Source of the DNA: Sternotherus odoratus | Lineage: Eukaryota; Chordata; Testudines; Kinosternidae | Length of the DNA: 64,000 nucleotides | Reading direction: 5' to 3' | Assembly (NCBI GenBank): GCA_032164245.1 | Contig: JAVMKO010000001.1 | Coordinates: 13,305,603-13,369,602, forward strand | Shown: positions 52,450-64,000 of the stretch, one piece after another | Numbering within the stretch: position 1 is the first letter of the stretch | Layout of the letters: the number at the start of each line of letters is the position of its first letter | Made by a program: the position numbers and the translations under genes | Notes under the pieces: generated by a model | Seen by the model: the letters and a program-made list of their open reading frames with translations, nothing else | What the model was told of the DNA's origin: nothing | The model's database searches: none

Positions 52450-54020
52450 GTGGGACTGTCCCCATGAACCCCCCCCCCCCTTAGAAGGAAGAACTAGCAA
52501 ATCCATGTAACCCCTGCTTCCCGTGTGAATACTGCATGGGAGGTCCTATGGGGGAGTGGAGGGGTGTTCTTGTTGTGATTCCCCCAAAAACCTCCTGCCC
52601 TTTCACAGCTGAGCTACACCATTTCCTCTGCCTGAGCACCCTCTGCTGCCATGGGGCAGGGGGCAAGATGAGCCCTTGAAACAAGCACGCACGGTCAGTG
52701 ATGTGTCACTAACATTTTAACAGGAGCCTCCCACAAGGATTTCCTCTTCACCTGTGATAAACCCATGGAGCGGGGGCCATGTACTCAAACGGGAGAGGAG
52801 AGGAAATGGGAAACCTACTCCTGCACGTCGCTATTTAAACAGGAACCTTTTCCCCTAACCGCAACCACAATCGAGGAAGAGGGCAAGAACACTTGGCAGA
52901 CAAACTTAAGTACTGAGGGCAGGTGTTCTGACAAACATTCCAACTAACCATGTTCCTCTGATTCCCAGCTGTGTCCCGGGGCTACATTTACCTTTCCAGG
53001 AGATCATCCTCCTGCACACTGCGTGCTCCGCTTCCTTCCCCTGCATAGACATTTGCAGTGGCTGCTGCCTCTGCAGGCTTTAGGGAGAGAGTCAGGCCAA
53101 GGAACGCACCGGGGAAGGCTTGTATCTCTTGCTTCAACCCTTAGTGAGTGTCTCTTGTTGAGAAGTTTAGCTGGCGCTAAGGGCAGAGAGCTGTTTCCCT
53201 CCTGGCCCACTCTGGGGTGTCACTGCTGTCCCCCTTTCCCAGGCAAGCAGGACTGAAGAGGCTGGTTCTGCTGGGTAAGATGCAGCCCCGGCTGGGAGTG
53301 GTCTCCAGGCAGGAAAGAAGGCAAGCGGGATTGGAAAATACATGGCTCTGGGGCAGGCACCTCCCACTCCCCCATCTCTGGGAGGAGGGGAGTAACGGCA
53401 AAAGGGAAGAGCACCAGATGGAAAATAGTTCCTGAATCCATATAGTCCGCACTAGCACCTATGCCTCTGACTGCGTCGCTCAGGCACCTCGTCCCCTTTC
53501 ACATCCCCATAGGGTACAAATGGAGGGCACCAGACACAGCTGGACAGTGAATAAGGGGCCTTTAGGCCCAGCTCTCTCCTCATGCTGTCCCCTCCATAAC
53601 AGACCTTCTGCCCCGGGTGGGCAGTGAATTCACACGGGTGCACCTTTGAACCCAGAATCCTCACTAACCAAGGACAACCGCTCTGAGTGGGGTATGGTGA
53701 GGGAGCAGAGAGGGGCACAGAAAAGGAACTTTTGGTTGTAGGCCTCAAGAACATGAGGCGGAAGGCACAGCCCCACACACTCTGGGGTGAGTGTCCTGCT
53801 CACAGTTTGACGATTATGAATCCTGCTTGGGGCATTTTCCCTAATTAATGTTGGGTGACTTCCCTCCTTTCATTAAAAGTTTCTTTTCTATGCTCAGACT
53901 CTATACTTGCGGGGGGGGGGGGGCGGGGGGCGGGGAGTATTGCCTCTCACAGGCTCCCAGGGGTGGTGTCTAATTTTCCCAGGTTACTGGGTGGGGGCTG
54001 GAGCCGGTTCTGTGTTATAG
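52450..54020. other. Intergenic, unrecognised
   Basis: Mixed-composition DNA with many short open frames on both strands. None has a domain or splice pattern that I can support. A G-run lies at about 53911-53935. Confidence 0.45.
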
Positions 54021-54029
54021 TGTGTAGTA

Positions 54030-54324
54030 CAACGTTTCTCAAACTGTGGGTCGCAACCCCTCGGGGGCATCGCCGGCCGCCTCCCAAGGGGTCGCGAGCT
54101 GATTGTGCCGCCGAAAAGCCGCCGCCGCGATCACTTCCGCATTCGGCGGCTATTTTCGGGGGACATGCCGAGCGCTCCCAAAAGCACTCGGCATGTCCGC
54201 CAAAAATAGCCGCCGAATGCGAAGTTAATTTATTCGGTGGCTTTTCGGCGGACGCACAAGGGTCCGCCGCACTGAGGGAGAAACCAAAAAGGGGTCGGGG
54301 CTCTCAATAGTTTGAGAACCCCTG
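54030..54324. mobile_element. hAT-like MITE with long internal hairpin
   Basis: Left end CAACGTTTCTCAAACT; right end inverted CAGGGGTTCTCAAACT; perfect 8-bp duplication GTGTAGTA at 54022-54029 and 54325-54332. Much of the interior folds back: about 54137-54178 pairs with 54183-54224. Confidence 0.88.
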
Positions 54325-54439
54325 GTGTAGTAGGAGCAGCAGTGATCTGTATGCTCCGTATAACCTGTACCTTCAAAACTCCCCCACCTCCTTTTGTCTC
54401 CTCTCCCTCTTTGAATACCTGTGAAGTGGCTTTCCCCCA

Positions 54440-55000
54440 TCCCTCCCTCCCGGAGTGCTTGTGGGATGAATGTCCTGCTTAACTAGCTGGAAGATCAGAA
54501 GAGCTCCCAGGTAGACAAGGTGTCTGGGACTCTAATTAGGCAGCGATCACACACCCAAGGCATGGACACTGCCTGGACCCTGCCTGAGGTGGAGTGTGAC
54601 CAACCAGATGTGGCCAAGTCATCTCTAGTCGCAGGCCACGAGGAGCAGGTCCTTAAAAAGGGACGGGGTCAGGTGCTCAGGAGAGCACTCACAAACTTGT
54701 ACCTCCCGTGAAGGCCCTTCGCCCGGACCACCTGGCCAGTGGTTCGCGGCGTTGCATTCCATCTCGCCTCAGGAAGACATACCTTCATCGCACCTTCCAT
54801 TGCTGTGCTGTGGGACACTTACCTTGAAGGATCCTGACATCTGTGTGGGGATCACCACCACCCCACAACACACAACCACACTTCTTTTGAGCTTAGCTAT
54901 CTGTATAATAAACGTGCTGCTTTCTGCCAAACTCTAGTGGGTGATTAGTCCTCCCTAAGCTCACTAGCTGGCCTAATTTCGGGTGACATATTGTTGAAAA
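54440..55000 (+). mobile_element. Possible LTR-like segment
   Basis: The segment contains TATAATAAACGTGCTGC followed about 90 bases later by a sequence ending GGGTGACA, an R-U5-like arrangement. The left end and target duplication were not found. Confidence 0.3.
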
Positions 55001-56590
55001 CGAACCCCCTAGATATTGAACCGGACCTGCTTGCTGCTGGCGCCATCTGGCAGAAGGGTTACAAGTACAATAACAAAACATACCTCGTTCAGAATGTCCA
55101 CATTTAAAGGATGATTCTGCTTCCCACACTTGAGGCACAATGCTATGAAAATCCCATTGTGATGGAGCTGTGTGAAGAATAGGAATATATATCCATGTTT
55201 ATCTGAAAATTTCCTTTGAGTAAGAAAGTCCACAGAGGTCTTCCGGGAGTACATCAACTCATCTAGATAGTTGCCTAGTTTAAAAACAAGCTACATAAAA
55301 AGCACTAGCGAAGTCAATACAAACTAAAATTTAATACAAACAATGACATGCTTATACTGTCCTATATACTATACTAGCAGGTCTCAAACTGTGGGCGAGT
55401 GTTAGACTTGCTGGGAACCAGGGCAGAAAGCCAAAGCCTGAGTTTTTAAGTGACAAATCAGTCTCCTGAAAGGAGTATGATAGTCTGGATAGGTTGACAA
55501 ATGGATCACTCAGAAGAGAGATGAAAATGAACAATGAAGAATTTGGGTTTGTCATCACTAGTGGGAATTTCCTATATGCTGCAGTAAGAGAAATCTGCTG
55601 TACTTTTCCCTCAAAGTATAGCTAACAGAACCTTGAATTTAGGAAACTAGATTTGAATTATTTTAGCTGTGGTAGTTATTCAACCGGAGAGACCTTCCAA
55701 AGGCAGGGCATTCCCCTGTTCCCTGTGACTGGCAGGTCTGGCTTTGCCCCTAAGCTTCAAGCAGGCTGAAGAACCCTTATAAGAGTCCTTTGGACCTTAC
55801 GACTTGAAGCGAGGACAATTTCAGATAATCACCTACAAAATTCCCATTCCAAAGGTGGAAAATTGCTCATCAGATGCATTTTCAGGAGCACCAAAAGAGA
55901 CAGTGTGCACCATGCAGCCAGAGCAGTACAGATTTTTTAACCCTGGTTTCGAGGAAGTACCTAGGTGCTGCCTCGTAATCTACACTCGAGTGCCTGCATC
56001 AGTCCTCCAGGCCCTTAATTCACACTCCTAAATCTCAGGGATTTAAGGGAGCGTTTAGCACTTAGGTATTTAAATTATTTAAAATACTTAAAAGCTTGTA
56101 CTGCTTTAAAAAGTGAACGGACTTCAAAGTTTAGGAGACCTCAAAGGTTTTTTCCCAGTTTGAGGGTTTTTTTCCCCACTTTTCTTAAATTAAAGAGAAA
56201 ATAAATGTGAAAATCTCTGTCAAGGCAATGTTAGGGTTACACTTTTGTGACCAAAAACTGCCAGGAAACCAGAGGCAATATGTGATGGGAGAGGCATGTG
56301 GGGTCACATCCCCCCCCACCCCACCAATTTGTGGCTTGGCTTGTACTGAGCATGCTCACATTGACAGAGCATGCTCAGTAACACTGCTGAAACTGTATAC
56401 CCTTACTCTACCCCTCCTCCAATATCTACAGGCCCCGGTCATCTCTGCAGGAAATGATAAAGTTCAGCTTTCTGCAACAATGAACTCATCCATACTGCAC
56501 ATCCATAATGTTCTCTACTCGTCTCTTATTAACTGTGTAGTTTAATAGAATACCTTTATTATAGTAAATTACATATTTAATTCTGTATTG
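55000..56590. other. Intergenic, unrecognised
   Basis: No coding or repeat structure supported. Confidence 0.45.
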
Positions 56591-56594
56591 ATTA

Positions 56595-56830
56595 GAGAGG
56601 AAGGATGGTCCAGTGGTTGGGGATTTTAGCCTGGGACTTAGTAGATCTGAGTTCTATTCTCTACTTTGCCACAGACTTCCTGTGTGTGCTTGGGCGAGTC
56701 ACTTGTCCTGTCTGTGCCTTGGTTTCCCCATCAGTGAAATGGAGATAATAGCAGTTCCCTACTGCACAGGGCTGTTGTCAGGATAAGTATGTTAAGGTTC
56801 ATGAAGTATTCAAATACTTATAGGGCCCTT
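56595..56830 (+). repeat. MIR-type SINE
   Basis: A full-length-looking copy with GTCCAGTGGTTGGGG, GGGCGAGTCACTTG, TTTCCCCATCAGTGAAATGG and a tail through GGGCCC. Confidence 0.8.
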
Positions 56831-57304
56831 GTTACAGTACCACTTCTATAGCTACTTTCTAATTGGAGAACTGAATGCATTTCAGAAATGTTCGTTTAGC
56901 CATACCCACCCTTATTTCCATTGATTTCACCATGAACTGCGGGTGTTCGGCGCTTCTGAAAACCAGGCCCAAAGTCTTCCAGGTTGACACCCAAAATCAG
57001 TCAGCACTTTTGGCTTTCATGGCTGCCCATGGTCACACAGGAAGCCTAGGGCAGATACAGGATTAGAAATTTGAACCTATGTCTCCATACTTCCAATTCC
57101 GTGCCTTAGGCACAGGTGTAGTCCTTCTGCCCTACCAGTATATTACTGTGTATATTGCTCAATGTATGCCATGACTTAACACAGGATGTGCAACAAGGGC
57201 AACTTAATGCTTTTGTGGGAGCTTGAACTTTTGCATTTCTTGGGCATTTGGGTTGTAAACCCCACACTCAATACTGCAATAGTGCAGTATGTAGTTTTAT
57301 TCAG

Positions 57305-57990
57305 TCATTTAATAAAGCTTGTAAAGACTTCAGGAACTATCTGATCTAGCATCTTTCATCCAATGTAGGTTCATTATTACTACCACTAAATCTAGCCACA
57401 GAATTTTTCTCCATGACCTTCGGATGAAGCCAATGGTTAAATCTGTTCACAATTAAAAATCCATGCCTTGTTTCTAGTCTGAATTTGTTTAGCTTCAACT
57501 TCCAGCCATTGGATGTTATGTTATGTGTTATGTCTTTCTCTGCTAGACTGAAGAACCCAAATTAATATTTGTTCCCTACGTAGGTACTTATAGCCTGGAA
57601 TCAAGCCACCCTTTAACCTTCTTTTTGTTAAGCTAAATAGATTGAGCTCCTTGAGTCTGTCATTATAAAATAAGTTTTCTAATCCTTTAATCATGGCTCT
57701 TCATGGCTCTTCTCATGGCTCTTCTCTCAGTCCTCTCCAATTAATCAACATTTGTCTGGACTTGTGGGCACCAGGATTGTACAGTGTTTCAGCAGCAGTT
57801 GCATCAGTGCCAATACAGAGGTAAAATAACCTCTCGACGCCTACTTGGCATTTCCCTGTCCACACATCCCAGGATTGCGTGAGCTCCCAGTGTGACCCTG
57901 GACGAAAGAACTACTGTTCTGCTGATTATCCACCATAGCCCTCAAATCTCATTCAAGGTCACTGCTTTGCAGGATAGAGTCTCCCTTCTG
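57305..57990 (-). repeat. LINE (CR1-clade) 3' region, antisense
   Basis: Blocks such as TCTAGTCTGAATTTGTTTAG, AAGCTAAATAGATTGAGCTC and ACAGAGGTAAAATAACCTCT are recognisable from an abundant reptile LINE tail on the opposite strand. No open frame. Contains a short repeat of CATGGCTCTT. Confidence 0.55.
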
Positions 57991-58111
57991 TAACTTCGGC
58001 CTCCATTCTTTGTTCCTAGATGTATACATTACATTTCACTGTATTAAAATGCATATTGTTTGCTTGTGCCCAGTTACCATAATGTCCCAACACACACACA
58101 TATATCATAAC

Positions 58112-58320
58112 AGGTTCAAGAATAGCAGCCATGTTAGTCTGTATCCGTAAAGAAAGCGAGGAATACTTGTAGCACCTTAGAGACGATCTAGTTTATTTCG
58201 GCATAAGCTTTCGTGGGCTATAGCTCACTTCATCGGATTCTATGCATCCGATGAAGTGAGGTATAGCCCATGGAAGCTTATACTGAAATAAACTAGTTAG
58301 TCTCTCCTCGCTTTCTTTAC
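58112..58320. repeat. Inverted repeat of Penelope-like terminal sequence
   Basis: GTAAAGAAAGCGAGGA at about 58147 is matched inverted at the right edge (TCCTCGCTTTCTTTAC). The arms share ATAAGCTTTCGTGGGCTATA-type sequence with the Penelope-like element's end and meet at CATCGGATTCTATGCATCCG. Confidence 0.75.
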
Positions 58321-58742
58321 ATATATCATATTAATACCATGCACATAATACCTGTTAATGTGGTGTATACTGTGCCTAACGTATGTATTGGCTAACATAC
58401 CATACCTCTAACAAAATCCTGCTCACTTTACTCAGAATCGTAGTGCCAATAAATTCATGGAAGTTCTGTCTACTAAAGTTTTGCAGGATTGGGTGTAAAA
58501 TGAGTTAAAAGTTGCTGAGAGTCCATAGGTTATTAGTGAATGGGCACCTTGACACTCAGAAAGAAAGAGAGAGAGCGAGGAGAGTTCAAAGCTGTCCCTT
58601 TGGGCTAGATCCACAAAGGGGACTTAAACTCCTGTTGCAACAAACGCCTAACTCCTGCTGCCTAGTGTAATCCACAGCCCCGAGTAAATACAATGGCTCC
58701 CTGGCCTATACAATGCACAGGGAGAGTTAGTCACCTAAGAGT

Positions 58743-60979
58743 CAAGAATCAGAGAGGTAGCCATGTTAGTCTGGAATAGCAGAGGTAACAAAGTCCTGTG
58801 GCACCTTAAAGACTAACTATAAAGTTTTGAAGCATAAGCTTTCGTGGGCTAATACCCACTTCGTCGGATGCAAGCAGTGGAAGTGTCCAGGGGCAGGTAT
58901 AGAAAAGTAGGCAAGAACCAGGTAGGAGGTAACAAGGTTAGTCCAATTAGGCTGAACCAGCTTGTTATCTCCAATCAGGGAGGGTGGGTTATTCTTCTAG
59001 CAGTTGAATAGGGGGTGTGAACTCGGAGAGAGGAGAAGCTATTTTTGTAATTAGCAAGCCACTCAAGGTCTTTGTTCAGTCCCAGATTGATTGTGTTAAA
59101 TTTGCAAATGAATTGTAGCTCTGCAGTCTCTCTTTGCAGTCTGGACTTGAAGTTTTTTTTGCTGCAGTATGGTGACTTTTAAATCTGTAATTGTGTGTCC
59201 AGGCAGGTTGAAGTGTTCTCCTACAGGTTTTTGTATATTGCCATTCCTAATATCTGATTTGTGTGCATTTATCCTTTTTCGTAGGGACTGTCCAGTTTGG
59301 CCGATGTACATAGCAGAGGGACATTGGTGGCATATAATGGCATATATGACATTGGTTGATGTGCAGGTGAATGAACCAGTGATGGTATGGTTGATCTGGT
59401 TAGGTCCTGTGATGGTGTTGCTGGTGTAGATATGTGGGCAGAGTTGGCATTGAGGTTTGTTGCATGGATTGGTTCCTGAGTTGGAGTTATTATGGCGCGG
59501 TGTGCTGTTGCTGGTGAGAATCTGCTTAAGGTTGGCAGGTTGTCTGTGTGCCAGGACTGGCCTTCCTCCCAAGGCCTGTGAAAGTGAGGGATTATTGTCC
59601 AGGATGGGTTGTAGGTCACTGATGATGCGTTGCAGAGGTTTTAACTGAGGACTGTTGGTGATGGCCAGTGGTGTTCTGTTGTTTTCTTTCTTGGGCTTGT
59701 CTTGCAGCAGGTACATTCTGGGTACATGTCTGGCTCTGTTGATCTGTGTCCTTATTTCCTTGTGCGGGTATTGTAGTTTTGAGAAAGCTTGGTGAAGATC
59801 TCGTAGGTGTTGGTCTCTGTCTGAGGGGTTGGAGCAAATCCGATTGTACCTCAATGCTTGGCTGTAGACAATGGATCGTGTGGTATGTCCGGGATGGAAG
59901 CTGGTGGCATGAAGGTAGGCATAGCTGTCGGTAGGTTTTCGGTATAGGGTGGTGTCGATGTGGCCGTCACTAATTTGCACTGTGGTGTCTAGGAAGTGGA
60001 TTTCCTGTGTGGACTGGTCCAGACTGAGGTGGATGGTGGGGTGGAAGCTGTTGAAGTCATGGTGGAATTCTTCCAGAGTGTCTTTCCCATGGGTCCAGAT
60101 GATGAAGATGTCATCAATGTAGCGTAGATAGAGAAGGGGTGTGAATGGACGAGAGTTGAGGAAGCGTTGTTCCAGGTCAGTCATAAAGATGTTGGCATAC
60201 TGTGGGGCCATGCGGGTGCCCATAGCAGTGCCACTGGTCTGGAGGTATATATTGTCACCAAATTTGAAATATTTGTGTGTGAGGATAAAGTCACAGAGCT
60301 CAGCAACCACCTGTGCTGTGGCATCATCGGGGATACTATTCCGGACAGCTTGTATTCCATCTTTGTGTGGGATGTTTGTGTAGAGAGCCTCTACATCCAT
60401 GGTGGCTAGGATGGTGTTCTCTGGAAGGTCACCAACGCATTGTAGTTTTCTCAGGAAGTGGGTGGTATCACGGAGATAACTGGGAGTGCTGGTGGCATAG
60501 GGTCTGAGTAGAGAGTCTACATATCCAGACAGTCCTTCAGTGAGAGTGCCAATGCCCGAGATGATGGGGCATCCAGGGTTTCCAGGTTTGTGGATCTTGG
60601 GTAGTAGATAGAATAACCCCGGTCGGGGCTCTAAGGGTATGTTAATTTGTTCCTGTGTTAGTGCAGGGAGAGTCCTGAGTAGATGGTGCAGTTTCTTTAG
60701 TATATTCCTCAGTGGGATTGGAGGGAAGTGGCCTGTAGAAATTGGTATTGGAGAGTTGTCTGGTAGCCTCCTTTTGGTAGTCTGACCTGTCCATGATGAC
60801 AACAGCACCTCCTTTATCAGCCTCTCGAAATGACAGTCTGGACCTATACATAGAATGCATCCGCCGACGTGCACAGGCAGAAATTGTGGAAAAACAACAT
60901 CGCCTGCCTCACAACCTAAATCGTGCAGAACGCAATGCCACCCACAGCCTCAGAAACAACCCTGACATCATTATCAAAT
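58743..60979 (-). mobile_element. Penelope-like retroelement, 5' inverted and frameshifted
   Basis: The - strand frame 60874-59096 (592 codons) has reverse transcriptase blocks: motif A TMDVEALYTN (about residues 158-167), a GTAMGTRMAP block (215-224) and the YIDD catalytic motif (252-255). A Cys-rich linker (CNKPQCQLC, 471-479) and a GIY-YIG endonuclease (VIYAI 509-513, MYIGQTG 522-528) follow. Upstream, the ADKGGAVVIMD block lies in another frame, so a frameshift sits near 60690-60730; a second lies near 59155 in an A run. The 3' UTR extends down to about 58743. The first part of the element (NDSLDLYIECIRRRAQ to SLRNNPDIIIK) is present on the + strand at about 60828-60979, inverted. Confidence 0.85.
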
Positions 60980-60999
60980 AATTAATATTAGGATTATAT

Positions 61000-61470
61000 C
61001 CTATCACTAAGGTTTTCCATATGACTTTCTTCCCCCTTTGCACGTACACCGTTTGCTTTCTTACTGCTGCAACACACTAGGCCGGTTAGTTAAATTATAC
61101 CTGTCAGCTCCTTAAGAGTCTGTTTTACTTGCCCCAGTTTCAAACTCAATCCCTGAGTCGTGTTGTACCTGCTGCCCTATATTTCAGATCACTGTAAAGG
61201 TAGCTGGGTAACACTGCTGCCGTTGCACTGAAGCCAGTGGACTGGTTATGTTGTAACTGAGAGAATTTGGCCTTGTACCTTTACTGACAACCTGAAATGG
61301 GACTGCATCCAAACGCCATATCTGAACATCCCCAGCCCTGGGCATTGTTTTGATCTGGCAGCCAGCTGGCCTATAATGACCTGAACAAAAGCCTGTGATC
61401 TGAACAATTCAAGCTATTGGGAAATCAGCTCCAAACTTTGTGGTTTGGGCTCATTATCTACTGAGAACTA
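61000..61470. other. Intergenic, unrecognised
   Basis: Lies between the Penelope-like element and the third Tigger-like element. Nothing supported. Confidence 0.45.
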
Positions 61471-61473
61471 ATA

Positions 61474-62006
61474 CAGTAAAACCTCCATTTAATGGACTAA
61501 TTCGGGCGAGGGGGTGTCCGTTAAATCAAAAAGTCCGTTATTTAATAATTTTTTAAAAATGAGCTGTTGGAGCAGCAGCCCGCCCGCCACAGGGTCGGGG
61601 CGGCAGCTCCGCAGCCCGCCCACTGCCGGGACCCGGGCGTGAGTCGGCAGCCAGCCTGCCCGCTTCCGGGACCCGGCAGCCCGCCCGCTGGCGGGACTCG
61701 GGCGGGACCCGGCAGCCAGCAGGCGGGACCCGGCAGCCAGCCAGCCCGCCCGCCCGCAGGTGGGAGCCGTCAGCCAGCCCGCCCGCGGCTGGGACCCCGG
61801 CGGCAGCCAGGAGCCGTCAGCCAGCCCGCCCGCTGCCTGGACCCGGGCGGGAGCCGGCAGCCAGTCCGCCCGCTGTCGTGACCCAGCCGGGAGCCGGCAG
61901 CCAGCCCGCCAGAAATGGATCAGGAATGCATCAGACTTGCTCAGAAATTTTGTCCGTTGCATCCGAAGTCCGTTAAATCGAGGTCCGTTAAATCGAGGGT
62001 TTACTG
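61474..62006. mobile_element. Tigger/pogo-like non-autonomous element, copy 3
   Basis: CAGTAAAACCTCCATTTAAT start and GGTTTACTG end, flanked by TA. The core is again GC-rich, and the 3' unique part (near 61910-62000) is nearly identical to copy 1, which defines a family. Confidence 0.8.
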
Positions 62007-62009
62007 TAC

Positions 62010-64000
62010 ACAAGATTATTCTGTTGCAAGCCTTCTGCAAGTCAGAGTTGGCAGCAACACAGGCCTCTAGGCAGCAACACTCTGCCTCTAGGGGTTCCTC
62101 TTCAATAATACAACACAGAACCGACGCAAGCCCCAACCCAGTGATCTGGGACAATTATGCACAAACTCCTGGGCACCTGCAAGAGGCAACAAATACTTCC
62201 CCTCTTGCAAGCACAGAGTCTGAGTGTAGCAAAAAACTTTTAATAAAAAGAGGGAAGTAACTTGGCATTAATTTGGGAAAACACCACAACCAGGGTTCAT
62301 AAACATAAACCATGAGCAAAAGACCCAACCCCAAGTAAGTTGGGCAGTGTCTTCTCCCCCCTCAGGTTCTGAAGGCCAGCAACCCCAAAATCCCTTTCAT
62401 GTGCCTGTCCCTTCTCTGTACCCCACTCACAGTTGCTATCCTGGGTCAGACCCAGAATTCAGAGGTGCACCTGCAGAGTTCACCTCTCACCCTGGGGTGG
62501 AGGGTAAGGAGGCACCTTACTCACTCAGCTGCTCGGGCACTTGCTCGCCAGCCCTCTCTGACAGCCAATCCTTGCCTCTCTGCGGGGCTCTGTTCTGTCC
62601 CTCTCTGCCAGCCGCCCTGCTGGTCACTCACCACACCTCTCCTCCAGCCACCCTACTCACCGAAATGTCTTCGAGGCCTACCACTTACAAAGCTCTCAGT
62701 GATTTCAGCTGTTAGGCGGGAAGCCTGACCGCTGGTGCACACTGGGAAATCTCTTGAATCAGACACTGTCCCAAAGCAGGTCTAATGCTTAGATCTAGAT
62801 AGCAGTGATTTCAGCTCTGTAGTGTGTAACGACTCTCAATTGAGTCTAAGCTCTGTTATTACACAGTGGAGAGAAAAAAGGTCAAATAGGATCTACAACC
62901 TTTAAACAGGACCCACACCACAAAACACAAGTGCCTACGGCATTACCTGTTTCTGAGTCACTGACAGCTCCTGAATGCTTATGGATCAATGTTCTAACAG
63001 ATAAAGGACAAGGCGGGGGGGTGCTAGTTGGTGTCTGCTAGAGACCACCAAATCACACTAAGGAACGAGAGGGTCAGCTTCTTAACCACTTAATATTTGT
63101 ATTATATTGGGATGGGAGGAAAAACTTGCATTATCATAGGGGAGTTCAGTGTGAGCGATATATGCTGGAGGTCTCATGCTGTCAGTACTACAATATCCTT
63201 GGAATTTCTAAAAAAGTGATTAGATGACAATTTTCTAAGTCAAAAAGTGTTGCTTCCAACATGGGGACTTCTATATTAGCCCTCATCTTGACAGATAAAG
63301 TATAACTGATCACAGAATTAAAAGCTGATGGTTACTTAGCTGGAAATGACTATGACACGGTTGCATTTATTATGTACAAACAGAACAAAATCTCAACAAG
63401 TTACATATATAGCGGGTGCTTTAAAAAAGCCAGTTTTTCACAAAGCTAATTTTAATAACTGAGCCAAATCAGCCAGGAGAAAGTTCTCGAACATCATTCC
63501 TATTTTTCTGTTTAAATTCTATCTAAGGATATTTTATGAGATTTCCCAAAGACCACAATCTGACAGAGAAAGCAAGCTACACTGGTTAAAAAAACCAACC
63601 GAGGGCAAGTTGATTAGAATGAATATAAATAACTAGAAGCTGTAGAGCATTACTAAGGGACACAAAAGAACCCGAGGAGAATCTATGGCCAACGCAGTTA
63701 AGGACAATACTTAACAATGGTATTGGTCCGTTACTAGATATCAATGGTAGATTTTGGAAAAATTATTCAATTCTGCAGCAATAAGATATTTAATGATAGA
63801 GCTTGTGAACCAATATAAAACAAGAGCAACTCTCATGAAGTCAATTTTATGTATACCGCTGGGAGACTGATGATAAGTGAGAGGAATCTATGATCGTGAA
63901 TATCTGGTTTTCTCTCTAGTGCCCTGAGAAATGGTTTGTTATATTTAAGATTGGGGTGAAATTAAGAAGTTGTCACCTCTGTGACAGAGAAATTGTCAGC
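62010..64000. other. Intergenic; possible LTR-like part at 62040-62760
   Basis: The pyrimidine-rich 62300-62720 stretch has the make-up of reptile LTRs in antisense, but no ends or duplication were found. From 62800 on, A/T-rich DNA with no feature. Confidence 0.35.

Noticed and set aside
54100..64000. PHYH exons expected next to UCMA from human gene order
   Set aside because: No stretch matching phytanoyl-CoA hydroxylase could be recognised in any frame; it may lie beyond the window.

Overview
The window is vertebrate nuclear DNA, most likely from a turtle. The case for a turtle rests on the repeats: a tRNA-derived SINE of the turtle type, CR1 3' ends, a Penelope-like retroelement with a GIY-YIG domain, and many short TIR elements. 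Gene order (MCM10 on the + strand, then UCMA on the - strand) matches the arrangement I know from human 10p13. The species call is an inference and was not checked by any search.

Two host genes can be read exon by exon. MCM10 (replication initiation factor) runs from 962 to 28915 on the + strand in 19 coding exons. All exon phases join, total coding length is 2607 nt (868 codons plus stop), and a poly(A) signal lies near 30735. UCMA (Gla-rich cartilage matrix protein) runs from 45699 down to 37088 on the - strand in 5 coding exons, 417 nt (138 codons plus stop). The two genes converge. From about 45.7 kb to the end I see no host gene that I can support.

The rest is introns and intergenic DNA packed with mobile elements, many with ends and target-site duplications that can be read directly. 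These include three Tigger/pogo-like elements with GC-rich cores; two related TIR families with TA duplications (GGGTGACCAGA and GGCTGACCATA ends); four hAT-like elements with 8-bp duplications; three solo LTRs; a Helitron-like element with TC start and CTAG end enclosing a 45-bp minisatellite; CR1, MIR and tRNA-SINE copies; and a damaged Penelope-like element whose 5' end is inverted.

The most unusual signals are two cases of host gene sequence inside non-autonomous DNA transposons. A 1.5-kb foldback element (50918-52443) carries what reads as the first coding exon of a conventional protein kinase C, closest to PRKCG, with its splice donor, and the exon edge has been re-duplicated twice. A hAT-like element (33318-34209) carries an inverted, mutated copy of MCM10 exon 18 with flanking intron, about 6 kb from its source and lacking a SINE now present in the source intron. 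Together they suggest repeated gene-fragment capture by TIR elements in this lineage.
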